A stretch of DNA of 64,000 nt from Amphiura filiformis. Lineage: Eukaryota; Echinodermata; Ophiuroidea; Amphilepidida; Amphiuridae. The notes under the pieces are model-generated. The model was not told where the DNA came from and did no database searches. It saw only the letters and a list, made by a program, of their open reading frames with translations. Below are positions 22,078 through 33,599 of the stretch, piece after piece. The DNA is taken from positions 21,022,382 to 21,086,381 of the forward strand of contig NC_092642.1 in NCBI RefSeq assembly GCF_039555335.1, in the 5' to 3' direction. The position numbers were made by a program, and so were the translations under genes. Each line of letters opens with the position of its first letter. Positions within the stretch are counted from its first letter, which is position 1.

Positions 22078-23436
22078 CTACTTTAGGGGGTCAGTATAAG
22101 TTTCATTGTTACTTACAAACTTCTGACAAGATGTCTTTTTCGGACATCTGAGCACCGAATTCAAAATTTTCCATGTATTTCGCATATTAAACCTTTCTTT
22201 GTTCAGTTGGGAACTGAAATAATTTTGTTTTGCCCTCCTTAATAAGGAGTTTAACCTGTTACGATACATCTTATATCTTTGTACATTTGCATCAGTAGGT
22301 TTTTGGATTTGTTTTATGAACAGCTTGTTCTTTCTACGAATACATTTCAGCAGAGAATATGTTATCCAAGGTGCCCTAGGCATCCTATTTTTAGTACCAG
22401 ATTTCTTAACTACCTTTTTAGGAATACATTCATCAAATACCTCTTTAAATTTATCAATAAACTTGTTGTACGATGTATTAGCATCATGATTTTCACACAC
22501 ATTGGCCCAGTCAACCTTACGAAGGTTATCTTTAAGTGTATCAATGTTTTGAACACTCATATCCCTAATTTCTATGACAACATCATTGGTATCTTTACCA
22601 TAAACACTTAGGTTTGTAGACACAAATATAGGAAGATGGTCACTTATATCAGTAAGAATAATGCCAGATGTTTGATTTGCATAATTGTTGGTAAAGAAGT
22701 TATCAATAAGAGTTGCTGATTTTCTAGTTATCCGAGTCGGTTTAGTTATACTAGGGTATAAAGAGTATGATGTTATAACATCTACAAATTCACCAGTTGG
22801 TTTATGAACATCGTCATTAAATAGGTTAATGTTAAAATCACCCATTATATATAGAAGCTTATTTTCCTGACCCGTTATTTTACATAATACTGCATCAATA
22901 TACTTATTAAACTCATCAATGTTTTGGTCAGGTGGTCTATATACTACACCAACTACAATGTTTTGCGAGTTACTTTTTTCAATTTCTATAAACAACGATT
23001 CAGTATATTTCAGCTGATTTAGATCATTAATATCATGTCTAACATTATAAGCAATATTTTCGTCAACATACATAGATACACCACCGCCTCTCTTGTCATT
23101 TCTATTACACAATTCGAGGTTGTATCCTGTTAGATGATAGTAATCGTGAGGCTTTTCGTTCAACCAAGTTTCAACCAGTCCAATGATTTGAAAGTTGACA
23201 TCAATTTCTGAGAGTAGCTCCTTTAGTGTATCGAAATTTTTAGTCAGACTTCTTACGTTACTACAAAGTAAGGATAAATTGCTGCTTTTGATACCAGCTG
23301 TTTCTTTTAGGTTATCGGTGGAAAAGTATTGTGTGTTGTTATTACAATCATTTACTTCAAATGCATCACTCTTGTCTAGAGGATTATACTTCATGTTTTC
23401 AAAATGAGATTTCAGATATTCAGTATCAGCCGACAT
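22078..23436 (-). CDS. LINE APE-type endonuclease segment
   Basis: About 450 residues. The exonuclease-endonuclease-phosphatase fold begins at LSLLCSNVRSL and has IIGLVETWL, GGGVSMYV, VVYRPP, the GDFNINL box, IDNFF and the terminal SDHLPI motif. A basic linker follows (MPRAPWI, LLRRAKQNYF). The open frame runs about 15 codons further upstream to the truncation point. It belongs to the same ORF2 as the reverse transcriptase at 20433-21872. Confidence 0.88.
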   Translation of the reverse strand: MSADTEYLKSHFENMKYNPLDKSDAFEVNDCNNNTQYFSTDNLKETAGIKSSNLSLLCSNVRSLTKNFDTLKELLSEIDVNFQIIGLVETWLNEKPHDYYHLTGYNLELCNRNDKRGGGVSMYVDENIAYNVRHDINDLNQLKYTESLFIEIEKSNSQNIVVGVVYRPPDQNIDEFNKYIDAVLCKITGQENKLLYIMGDFNINLFNDDVHKPTGEFVDVITSYSLYPSITKPTRITRKSATLIDNFFTNNYANQTSGIILTDISDHLPIFVSTNLSVYGKDTNDVVIEIRDMSVQNIDTLKDNLRKVDWANVCENHDANTSYNKFIDKFKEVFDECIPKKVVKKSGTKNRMPRAPWITYSLLKCIRRKNKLFIKQIQKPTDANVQRYKMYRNRLNSLLRRAKQNYFSSQLNKERFNMRNTWKILNSVLRCPKKTSCQKFVSNNETYTDPLK

Positions 23437-23614
23437 ATCCTCAAAGCACCTGTACAGTTCAAGTTGGAATTCACGCTCATCAGTAAAGAAAAATTAAGCA
23501 CAGAGCCTCAATAACACAAGAAAAACTATATGATATAGGGGGAATATGTCTTAACTGAACAATTAAACTCATGAGTACTTTGTCATTTGACAAACCTGCA
23601 ACCATCGTTTGGCG

Positions 23615-23702
23615 GAGGTCATCACAAATCACAATTATGTTAAACATTTTATGTTAAATGCGAAGGTCATCGCAAATCACAATCACGTTAAACATTTTAT
23701 GT
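23615..23702. repeat. two-copy 47-bp tandem duplication
   Basis: GAGGTCATCACAAATCACAA and the next 20 bases recur with three changes 47 bases later, each copy ending GTTAAACATTTTATGT. It lies in the 3' flank of KCTD copy 4. Confidence 0.75.
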
Positions 23703-23944
23703 ACACATTTAACACAAAATGATATTCTGTATAATTAAGATTAAGTATGGAATGTATGTTGAATACCAGTTTAATTGTCACATCAGAATTTGTTTTGTAT
23801 TGTTTTCAGATTCTAAGCCACAGGTAATTCCTTGTAAAAGATTTGATTTGATTAAAATTTGGTATACTTATCATGCTTATGATTCATATGAATTTAAGTG
23901 TTTAAGAATGCGAAAAAGGTATTGTTTTTATCCGCTATCGTGCA

Positions 23945-24185
23945 TCTTATCACTGTGGATGAAGTAGAATTACAACTTCTGATAACACTGCGGATGAAGT
24001 AGAACTACCTCTGATAACACTATGGATGAAGTAGAGTTACCTCTGATAGCATTGTGGATGAAGTAGAACTATATACCTCTGATAACACTGGGGATGAAGT
24101 AGAACTACCTCTGATAGCACTGTGCATGACCTTGAACTACATCTGATGGAGCAGTGGATGAAGTAAAACTGATGGCACTGTAATA
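23945..24185. repeat. 32-bp minisatellite cluster
   Basis: Seven or so fairly well preserved copies of the window-wide 32-base unit (TGTGGATGAAGTAGAACTAC plus CTCTGATAGCAC). The right flank matches the flank of the cluster at 11.0-11.4 kb. Confidence 0.85.
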
Positions 24186-24639
24186 TGGGTCATGATAGAC
24201 CATTTAATAAAAATTGTTAGCATTTTGGTAAACACTTTGAAATTATTCGAGATCAAATGAGTATCATTGGCTATAGCTTTAATGGAACTTATTGAAAGCA
24301 ATCAGCATTATGTATTAAAATGTTCAAATTGTTATTTTTGAAATATCATCAGAAGACAAATGAGGTTGCTAACACTTTATCGTGGTTCAGAACAAACAAG
24401 CAGTTCCCATTTGCTATAGCTGCCCTTTGCTACTTGTGTCATTCCCAAGTGCTCAATTTGCCAAATCTAACAGATGGCAGCTATTAGTTCTTCTCGCCCT
24501 GAACTCTCTATGTAAATAGCTCTAATTTTGATTAGTTCTGAAAATTTATTGCAAACGACATGCACAAATTTTCTACTACTTGATGCCCTTTTCCCAGGAT
24601 AACCTGTTCTGAAAATGTTATTTATAATTCATTGCTACA

Positions 24640-24990
24640 GGTATAAACTACAAGTTAAAAATTCGCTACCTGGTAAGAAATTATATAAAATCCGGCTACG
24701 AGATCCGGAGTACAGTGTGATAATAATTCGAATTGGACGATGGGCCACCGAGGTGGGAATAGAAAGAGAGGTGAAACAGGGAGATACATTGTCACCAAAG
24801 ATTTTCACAACAGCACTGGAAGAGGTTTTCAAGAGAGAAAAGGAATCAACATCGATGGGGAGACGCTAACGGATCTAAGATTTGCCGATGATGTTGCCCT
24901 AACAACAGCATATCGGTGAAGGATATAGAAGATCAACTGAACAAGATGTGCAAAGAAAGTTTACATATACAAGGAAAAACACATAACTTT
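24640..24990 (+). mobile_element. LINE reverse transcriptase fragment (RTE-like)
   Basis: Two adjacent frames give VKQGDTLSPKIFTTALEEVF and then NIDGETLTDLRFADDVALTT. These are the PQG-type and FADD boxes of an RTE-type reverse transcriptase, joined by a frameshift in the A-rich stretch near 24838. Only about 100 codons are left, so it is a decayed fragment with no terminal features. Confidence 0.75.
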
Positions 24991-25113
24991 ATTATAAGAC
25001 GAAAGAAACAATCACAATAGCGATTAATTAATTAATTAATTAATTAATCAATTATTTATTTTATTATTTATTTATTCATTTATTTAATTACATGATTTCT
25101 TATGTGGAATCGG

Positions 25114-26061
25114 AAGTGGCTTGCAAGATCACCAGACCTCACACCACTTGATTTCTTTCTTTGTGGCAAAATCCAAGATCTTCGCAAACGTATTACTGTC
25201 GCATTCGCAAGTATCCGGATGGTACGCAACACAATTGATGCAATGAGAAGCCTGTATTCGCCAAGGAGGCAACCAAGTAGAGGACAGAGTTTACAGTAAA
25301 ATCACTTCAGAAGAACCAAGGACAAACCAAACAGCCTATTTCAGGGCTAACCTTTATCCTAAAAAGATAAATGACTTAAATGTTGTAAATAAAAAGAAAG
25401 CAAGAAACAACAAAGTAAGAAAGTAAGAAACATAATAAAACAAAAAAACATAAATAACCAAGAAAAAAATAAGTAATTGCAAGTATAGCAAAAGAAGTCT
25501 CATTCCGCATCCATTTTACCCACAAATTAATGACACTTAACAAAATCTATAGCCCATTATCCCACCGGTAAAGCGCATTCCTAAATAAAGTTATTTTATA
25601 AAGTTATCATTGAGGAATGTTTGAAAATCATGCATGGTAGGCCTACGTGTACTCCCTTTCAATCTTGAAGTAACCAAACATCCTACGTGGACAGAGTGAA
25701 AAACGGATACATTTTTTAAAAGAGCATATCTTCAAAAGTTGTAAGCCGATTGAAATAATTGTTTTGGTTTATTAAAGCTAACGATTAAAGGTTTCTTTAC
25801 ATACCAAAATATATTTGATAAACTTTTCAAAAATATGAAAAAAGAGGGCGCAATGAGTGTTCTCTTTTTGGGGGGACACCCTGTACATCCTGATAGTTCC
25901 GGAGTCTAGGATCAGTTTCTGTATAATGTTATTGCGCGTTGTAAGGAAGTGCGTTAATGATTAATATAAAATGCTAACGGTCGATTTTCTAATATGCCTA
26001 TGTTTCACAATGTGAACTGATTAGATATTTAAACTGTATTAATTTGTGTAATTATCGGAAT
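25114..26061 (+). mobile_element. mariner-like element remnant, duplicate unit 1
   Basis: Encodes WLARSPDLTPLDFFLCGKIQ, the third catalytic-aspartate region of mariner-family transposases. About 500 bases later comes a terminal region ending GGGGGGACACCCTGTACAT. About 170 further bases of flank (CCTGATAGTTCCGGAGTCTA onward) are part of the duplicated unit. Most of the transposase is missing. Confidence 0.8.
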
Positions 26062-27201
26062 TTTTTGAAAAGTTGATCAAATATATTTTGGTAGGTAAAA
26101 AAAACCTTTAATCATTAGCTTTAATAAACCAAAACAATTATTTCAATCGGCTCACAACTTTTAAAGAGATGTCCTTTTGAAGAAAACTGCACGTTTTTCA
26201 CTCTGTCCATGGATGGCAAACAGAGTGGTTGGGATGGGTCATGCTGTGGAGTGGCTTGCAAGATCACCAGACCTCACACCACTTGATTTCTTTCTTTGTG
26301 GCAAAATCCAAGATAAGATCTTCGCAAACGTATTACTGTCGCATTCGCAAGTATCCGGATGGCACGCAACACAATTGATGCAATGAGGACCAGGACTGAA
26401 ACCTGTATGCGCCAAGGAGGCAACCAAGTAGAGGACAGAGTTTACAGTAAAATCACTTCAGAAGAACCAAGGACAAACCAAACAGCCCATTTCAGGGCTA
26501 ACCTTTATCCTAAAAAGAGAAATGACTTAAATGTTGTAAATAAAAAGAAAGCAAGAAACAACAAAGTAAGAAAAATAATAAAACAAAAAAACATAAATAA
26601 CCAAGAAAATAATAAGTATAGCAAAAGAAGTCTCATTCCGCATCCATTTTACCCACATATTAATGACACTTAACAAAATCTATAGCCCATAAACCCACCG
26701 GTAAAGCGCATTCCCTAAATAAAGTTATTTTATAAAGTTATCATTGAGGAATGTTTGAAAATCATGCATGGTACGTGTACTCCCTTTCAATCTTGAAGTA
26801 TCCAAACCTCCTATGTGGACAGAGTGAAAAACGGATACATTTCTTTAAAAGAGCATATCTTCAAAAGTTGTAAGCCGATTGAAATAATTGTTTTGGTTTA
26901 TTAAAGCTAACGATTAAAGGTTTCTTTACATACCAAAATATATTTGATAAACTTTTCAAAAATATGAAAAAAGAGGGCGCAATGAGGGTTCTCTTTTTTT
27001 TTTTTTTTTGGGGGACACCCTGTACATCCTGATAGTTCCGGAGTCTAGGATCAGTTTCTGTATAATGTTATTGCGCGTTGTAAGTAAATGCGTTAATGAT
27101 TAATATAAAATGCTAACGGTCGATTTTCTAATATGCATATGTTTCACAATGTGAACTGATCAGATATTTAAACTGTATTAATTTGTGTAATTATCGGAAT
27201 A
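26062..27201 (+). mobile_element. mariner-like element remnant, duplicate unit 2
   Basis: Begins with an inverted copy of the subterminal sequence (AAATATATTTTGGTAGGTAA), then repeats unit 1 in the same order with more than 90 percent visible identity and a period of about 1135 bases. It includes the transposase remnant, the terminal GGGGGACACCCTGTACAT and the same external flank. A long T-run at about 26996-27010 precedes the terminus. Because non-mariner flank is duplicated too, this is a tandem duplication and not two independent insertions. Confidence 0.8.
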
Positions 27202-27417
27202 AAATTTATCTGGAAATTGAAACTGCATTTGATGATGATCGCGCGATGATAAATATTTGTAATATCCCTAAAAATTGCTGATTGAAACTACAGCGGGGAA
27301 TTTTCTAAGATGATCTGCTCAGTACTACAGCAATTGACATTACAGGATGTATCGCTAGGCGTGTGTTACGTTGGGAATTAAATATTGACATTTTGCTGAT
27401 CTGTAATTTTTGATAAA

Positions 27418-28753
27418 ATGGCTGAAATCGTTAAGCTTAAGGGATCTAAAATGAGCGTTTATTGCGTTTCGACAGTATTTTTTGTAGGACATGAGAGCAC
27501 CTCAGACCTATCGAATTGCATTCTGAATACGAAGCATGTCTTTCTGATATCAAATAATTTTCATTTTTTGAAAATCACAATATAATACAAATTTTATGAC
27601 AAATTATAAAAATGTGATATTTTTCAAATTTTTGATATATAACAGTCCTCGAAGTAAATTACATCAATCTAATGATATATTCTTAAAGTGTATGTAGCAG
27701 GGAGGAAAAGCCGACGGTCAATTGAAAATTTTGACCTTTCATATTGAAGATATGGATTTTTTTCCCAAAAAGACCTATTTTTTGGGGTGTTTTGGGAAAA
27801 AAAATCCATATCTTCAATACGAAAGGTCAAAATTTTCAATTGATCGTCGGCTTTTCATCCCACCTACATACACTTTAAGTATAAATAATCAGATTTATAA
27901 AGTTTACTTCAAGTACTGTTAAATATCAAAAATATAAATTTTAATGATTTGCCATAAAATGTGTATTAAATTGCGAATTTCAAAAATCAAAATTATTTGA
28001 TATCAGAATGACATTCTTCATATTCAGAATGCAATTCGATATGTCTGATGTGCTCTGATGTCCCAAAATAAATACTGTCCAAACGTTCATACCCCAGCCC
28101 TTAACGTTGGAGGTGTCATTTACACTACATCATGGTAAACATTGACTAAATATTCAAACTCTATGCTCGGTACTATGTTCAGTGGACGATTACCAACATC
28201 GAGAGATGAACACGGTAATTATTGGATTGATGCTAATGGTAAGACATTTGAACATGTGCTTGAATTCTTACGACGTGGTTGCCTGATGGTTCCAGATCAC
28301 TTTCAGGATTTTGAAATCTTGGAAAAAGAAGCTGATTTTTATCAGCTCCCTGAATTAACCAAGCCAGTTAAATCAGAAAGGCGAAGACAATATGGGATTC
28401 GGAATAACATTGACGAGGAACGACAGTATGTTGTACTTAAAATCAAAGATGATGAACATATGGGACATAAATATTTGGACCGAATGAAGCAATGCAGCAG
28501 TTGGGACAGATCTTACTGCAATATGAGACGTACTGCGGGTACTACCAGGGCGCCTGTATGCAATAGTTTAGGCGAACAACTTCGTGAAAGCAGTCATCTC
28601 GTAATTACAAACTACGAGAAATCGCAGCTTCCTGTTATCGCATTAAAAGTTGAAATACTAAATATAGATTACAGTATCTATAATATGATGCATGATGACG
28701 TGGATAGGGAAGATGCAACTTACGTTTGCTGGTTTACTAAAAATATTAAATAA
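27418..28753 (+). pseudogene. KCTD copy 5, disrupted
   Basis: Starts ATGGCTGAAATCGTTAAGCT like its paralogues. It is split after codon 8 by a 660-base TTAA-flanked foldback element (27441-28100), then continues LNVGGVIYTTS. The codons after that read TGG TAA (stop at 28136) where the others encode RST. From 28142 the BTB half is otherwise intact (NSMLGTMFSGRLP through EKEADFYQLPEL). In the C-terminal half, part of the segment equivalent to IFGPTDAI is read in a shifted frame (an IFGPNEAMQQLGQILLQYE reading exists in the neighbouring frame). The correct frame returns at LPVIALKVEILN. It is a pseudogene unless splicing removes the insertion. Confidence 0.85.
27441..28100. mobile_element. 660-bp foldback MITE with TTAA duplications
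   Basis: Flanked by TTAA on both sides (27437-27440 and 28101-28104); the intact paralogues have the single site in AAGCTTAACGTTGG. Nearly the whole element is one imperfect inverted repeat: the left arm from GGGATCTAAAATGAGCG and the right arm ending ...CGTTCATACCCCAGCCC mirror each other for about 300 bases, with a central hairpin around 27780. The TTAA target suggests a piggyBac- or Kolobok-related family. Confidence 0.9.
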
Positions 28754-28756
28754 ATC

Positions 28757-29714
28757 AAAGAGAGACTCAATGACAAATTCGAAGTAAACATGCATATAGA
28801 ACCTACTCACAAATGATTATTGTGCAATTGAAAATCGTGAACCCTCAAGTTTTAACTTTATTCATTTATATTTTGACCAAATATATAACTTTCTGATGCT
28901 GTCGTACATAAAGGGACACGAAAATCCACATTTTGTGGCGCTGTCTTACAAATATGAAACACTTTCAAAATTAATATCCCTTAATGATGGGTTCATCTGT
29001 ACAAGTACTAATACACGAAATTGTTTTTGCATTTTACGAGCGAAATGACTATATTTCTTCTGTTTAAACTTATCATTTTTTGTTTGTTTTTTCCCTTATT
29101 CTTTTTCTTCAGTTCTGCTTCTCTCCCTCTTACTGGCCAGCACGATTATAAGCTTGGCTAAACAATTTGTTTCAGACTGGTCCCATCAGCACCCAAACCT
29201 GTGTCCGCCTGGACAAAATGGTGAAACACATATTGATTATACACAAAATGCCATATCTATAACACGAGTTGTACACTGCCGTGTTCAAGTTAACTCAAAC
29301 TTTTTTTTAAAGGAACTCAATTAGAATAACCTAGAAGTGATCCCGGAAGTGATAGGATTAAATATATTAGAAGTTTGTCAGGGTTACAGCCAATGAGGTC
29401 CTCTCTTGTGCAGTTTTGGCTACCCCCATTTGCCTAATTAATGCTATGCAGAGGACCTCGTTGGAAATAAGCCCGAGACTTTTACGCTTTTATGTGCTAT
29501 ATGGTTTTTTTTAAATCAACACTTTTAATATATTACGTATCTATAGTATTCTTCTCTTTGAAATGCATATTTTTCTGTATTTACCTTAAATTTCTTATCT
29601 ATTTTGTACATTGATAAATACAAAATAAATAAATCCATGTGAGTCCATGGTTTGTAATCAACCTTGGGTAGGAGAACAGGCTATTAGTCCAAAGGGTTAT
29701 TTTCTGGAAAGGGT
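28757..29714. other. no gene recognised
   Basis: Sequence between the KCTD array and the otopetrin gene. There are short pyrimidine-rich tracts (29090-29130) and an A-rich AATAAATAAATC patch near 29625 that could be a decayed retroposon tail. No domain-bearing frame was seen. Confidence 0.45.
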
Positions 29715-29718
29715 TTAA

Positions 29719-30068
29719 GGTGGTACTACACCCCTTGATAAATTTGTGACTATTTTTGCATTTTTCTCAAAAAATAATAACACATTGGTAACAAAAGTTA
29801 GGCATCCAGTTACCATACTTGAATTTCAGTGACTCAAGACAAGCGGTACGTCATTCATGATAAGAAAATAGATACCGCTAGAATGTACCTCATTTCTTAA
29901 CATATAATATAATGAACCACTTGTCTTGAATCACTGAAATTTCAGTGAAGTAATTGAATTCCTTGCCCCTATAATATACATAACTTTTGTTACCAGTGTG
30001 TAGTTATTTTTTGAGAAAATTGCAAAATTAGACACAAAATTTATCAGGGCGTGTAATAATTTACCACC
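29719..30068. mobile_element. foldback MITE with TTAA flanks
   Basis: TTAA at 29715-29718 and 30069-30072. Inverted ends are GGTGGTACTACACCCC and the complement of GTAATAATTTACCACC, continuing for about 150 bases per arm (TGATAAATTTGTG, TCTCAAAAAATAA, GGTAACAAAAGTTA). It lies 150 bases beyond the 3' end of the otopetrin gene. Confidence 0.8.
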
Positions 30069-30220
30069 TTAAGTTAGCGTTTAGTGCATTTTATGTTGGG
30101 ATTAGGGTTAGCATTGGGTTAGGCCAGGGTTAGGGTCAGAATTAATGACGCATATCAACACAAACGACGCACCTGCGTCATGAAATGCGTCCGTCAAGTA
30201 CAAGTGTGTCTTAAAATGCG

Positions 30221-32133
30221 TTATTCAGTAATAGTTTGATAATAGTTCCTACGTATCAGGCTGTAAACCACAATGGCTGAATGGAAGCAATAAACATCCC
30301 ATATAGGGAGAAAGATGAACAAAATTATCTTGGCATGGAATTCTCCAAACATAGAAATCAATTCTGGACATTCGTTATGGAAATCTGCATCGTCAATCTC
30401 TAACCATTTATGAGCGATCGAATCGCAAAACCAAAGCCCTATATTAATTGCAACAAGATATATCAACGTAAATTTGGTAAATTTGTCCATCTTCTGGCGC
30501 GCAGACATAGAAATGTATTGGGCTGTCAATATCAACTGTGTTTGTCCCCAAACGTGGATGATACTACCAACCCAATACACGATTTGAAATATTACTGCTG
30601 TTGTTACTTTTTGTTCGGAGTAAAGTAGACGGCCAAAAAGAGCGATGATTCTGACAATGTCATAAACAAAAAGTGCGGAAGATGTGAATAGGAGTAGATA
30701 ATCACTACTGCTGAATGGTTTTGTCTTAGTGATATTGATGTTACGTCTGTTTAATTTGTAGAGTGATAGAAGTATCAATATTATCAAAGGTCCAAAGACA
30801 GTACTATTAACAACATTTCCTAACAATTGCACAAACGTAGATAAATTGTCTTGTTTGAAGATCGGTACTGGCGGTAATAGGGTACATGAAGTGACATACA
30901 AAAATGCAAGGGAACCTGAGAGAATAACGATTATAGTAGTTTGAATGCTTTCAAATGTGTCCGTTTTTGGCTCCTGTTGGACGCTGGAGTTCGTAGAAGA
31001 CAGAGAATCCTCGTCATTATGAAGCAAAGTATCAGACTCTTCCAAGTGATCTCCGTCTTCCAAGTGATCCCCGATGGTTGTTGCAGGCGCGTTGTTGTCG
31101 TCATTTGGTTCATATTCAAGTTGGTACTTTGACTCGTGTCGCATTGTATTCCACAGCCCCAGTAAGCAAGCAGCCGATATGGAAAGGAACTCGACAAACA
31201 ATGGCTGCAAGAAACTTTGGACCATTCCCAGTCCCATTTCAAAACTGAACTTTACGTGGTCATAATGAGACACATTATGCGTAGTGTTCATTGATGTAAG
31301 ACTCCAAAGTGGATTCACAGTTATGGATACAATAGTGGAAAAACTTGCAATTTTTCAGAACAACTTCACAGTACTTGCTTACGAAAATGACGAACAATAT
31401 GCAGCATAATAGTGTTATGCTACTTTTCAAAATGTAGATTTTGTCTAAATCTCTTTCAGATGAGACTTTTACTAGTTCGCTGATAAGATATAAAATACTT
31501 CCAATGCCAAATGCTGCGATTTGAAACGATGAAGAATGACTATGATTTGCGCGATTTCTGACGCCATTATCGTCCGTATATAGGACCAACTGCACATGCG
31601 TATTTTTCCATCGGCGCACTGGCAGTGCGATGAAGCCAGTATGAATCAGGTGTTTGTACCTCAAGATAAATCAAAGACAAAGTATGATGAGGCATAAAGT
31701 GTAGAGACTGCTCAAATATTCAGTGACAATAATGAGATGTGATTTGAAATTTTGGAATTGTTCGTCCGGAGGAAATGAAAATAAAACCAAAGAAACAGCC
31801 ACTCCGCAACTTCCAAGAAAGAAAGCGAGAATGAATGCTGTGTATGACTGGCCGTGGTTACCGAGAGGCTGAGGCACATCATTGTTGATATTCTGAAACG
31901 CAAAGAAAAACATTTTAAAGGAAATTAAGGTTTCTTTACAACACCCCTACATCCCCAAAGATTCCTTTGCATCCATGCCTACTCCCACCCTCGCCCCACA
32001 CAAAGACATGATACCCCATACTTACTGGACTGTTGTGCTCCATTTCATCAGTGCTAACTTTAATCAAAGTGTGGCTCGAATATTTTTCACTGAAACATAC
32101 TTTGTGTCTTTTGATGAAGTTGAATAAGTTCAT
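30221..32133 (-). CDS. otopetrin-like proton channel, two apparent lesions
   Basis: Multi-pass membrane protein of the otopetrin family (proton-selective channels with 12 membrane segments). Exon 1 is 32133-32026 (36 codons, donor GTAAGT). Exon 2 starts at 31892 after TTTGCGTTTCAG and runs to the stop at 30221, in phase. Family marks are FQIAAFGIGSILYLISEL in the first half, FEMGLGM before a membrane helix, GQTQLILTAQ, and a C-terminal WDVYCFHSAIVVYSLIRR matching the conserved xRFHSA end. An acidic loop (about 31150-31000) separates the halves. There are two anomalies. An in-frame TGA at 31671-31673 lies inside a membrane helix (LIILCL*FILRYK). A frame change lies at the A-run 31339-31343, where one base fewer would join the two long frames. 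Either the gene is decaying or these are sequence errors or variants. A 60-base intron from GTCTTTG to GCCAG could bypass the TGA but would be unusually short. Confidence 0.8.
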
Positions 32134-32174
32134 CGGCGGGCTAGACCATTCTCCTTACTTTACAGATAAACTGT

Positions 32175-32275
32175 GCTGTTCCAGTTAAAATCTATACACC
32201 CGCTATGAAAGACGTGACCTTAATCGTCCACACAGGGAGTATGAATTGCAAATAGGATTACATGGGTTATTCATT
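32175..32275. mobile_element. MITE fragment, same family as 49012-49201
   Basis: TTCCAGTTAAAATCTATACA, CGTGACCTTAATCGTCCACA and GGGTTATTCATT parallel the MITE at 49012-49201, though diverged. It lies just upstream of the otopetrin start codon and may belong to its promoter region. Confidence 0.5.
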
Positions 32276-32861
32276 TTCCTTGTTTCGTATTTACAGTAGA
32301 TAGGTGACATTCTTTGTTTAATAGAGATTACTTTCCTCATTATCGGCTTTGCTGTACCAAGGTAAATCATTAATTATTGGTGCATGAAACAAAACCGGAT
32401 TTATAAGGCAAACTGAGAAAAAACAACCTGGTGGGACTTTCCAAGTATAGGCCTATACGGTCGGTCAGTCGGGTTTTTTTCTTTCTGGAAGAGGCTAAAG
32501 GACCCTAAGAAAGTCACAGAAAGCTTTATAAATCTGAAAAACAATCTGATATCTGAAAAATGTTGAATAAATCCTCTACTTTACTTTGGAAACGTTTATG
32601 ATATACATGTATGCCAAAGAATTTGCAACTTGCAATGAACATAATTTACATATTAAAGGAAGTTAATTCCTTTCCGACTTTGAAACATGGACGAGGGAAA
32701 TGAGTTATTTCTCAAATAAAATAAATATGCTCTTTTTAAATCATATTCCAGTAAAATTGGTCTTGAGAGTTGGCCCTCCCCCACATTAAACTAAAATTAT
32801 TATTCTTCCTTCGAGTTGGCAAAGTAAGATAACATGGACCAGTATTCTTTCCAACCAACCT

Positions 32862-33212
32862 AAGGCCAAGAAAAAAATGTTTGCTTTGGGTCGGTCGGTC
32901 GGGATTCCTTTTTTATTATTGTTTTTTTTAATTACCAGCAAACTCTACTGTTTGTTTAAAATTAAGGCTCAAAATATGAAAAATCAGACAATTTTGATGT
33001 CAAAATGACTAAAATGTTGAACACAGGCTCTAAAATACCTTTGTTTTACATCTTCAGAATGCAAAAATGTGAAAAGAAAAAAAACTTTTTCAGGAATTTC
33101 CAAAAAGGGTCGGTATTCTTTTGTACAGTAAAAGAAAAGAAAAACTTTTTCTGATTTCCAAAATTAGGGTCGGTCGGTTGAGGGCAAGCAAACATCTTTT
33201 TTTTGTGGGGGC
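32862..33212. mobile_element. MITE with GGTCGGTCGG subterminal repeats
   Basis: The left side has CCAAGAAAAAAATGTTTGCT then GGGTCGGTCGGTCGGG. The right side has the complement, with GGGTCGGTCGGTTGAGGG and AAGCAAACATCTTTTTTTTG. A second GGTCGGTCAGTCGGG occurs at 32459. The exact ends are uncertain. Confidence 0.55.
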
Positions 33213-33599
33213 AAATACGCGTATAGCTTTAATAATATATTCAATGCAGGAAGCTCGTGGCATCTAACGTAGTCACTACCCAGCAAACACAAAAGCTTAC
33301 TGCTTTTCTTCGTTACGTTTTTTCAAAAGCTCACAACGCTGACCAGAAAACGTTAAAATGACAGGTTATAAAACATTGTTTACAATGTGGTCAAAAGATT
33401 TCAGAAAACGTAGTTTATAATGTATTTGAAAGTTGACATTTTTTTATAAATTTTTATTATTATTTGATTTTGCAATAAACATTCTTTTAGCATTTTTGAT
33501 AAGTGTTATTTTTAAATGTTTTCTTGATTATTCATAGACTCGACTTTTTGTATCATTAAAACGTGATAACCTTCAACACTATTATTAATCAAATACATG
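33213..33599. other. no gene recognised
   Basis: AT-rich spacer before the minisatellite region; nothing recognised. Confidence 0.4.

Larger units (their letters stand above)
20080..23484 (-). mobile_element. 5'-truncated LINE (CR1/L2/jockey group)
   Basis: A 3.4-kb insertion on the minus strand, from a GATTGATTGATTGA microsatellite tail at the 3' end (about 20080-20100) to an abrupt 5' end at about 23484. It is flanked by an imperfect 11-base duplication (AAAGGAAAATT and AAAGAAAAATT). It encodes an APE-type endonuclease and a reverse transcriptase; no upstream ORF1 or 5' region is present. It lies in the last codons of KCTD copy 4. Confidence 0.9.

Noticed and set aside
24615-24869. 84-residue gene
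   Set aside because: Matches the reverse transcriptase QGD box of an RTE-like LINE and continues as FADD in another frame; a decayed fragment.
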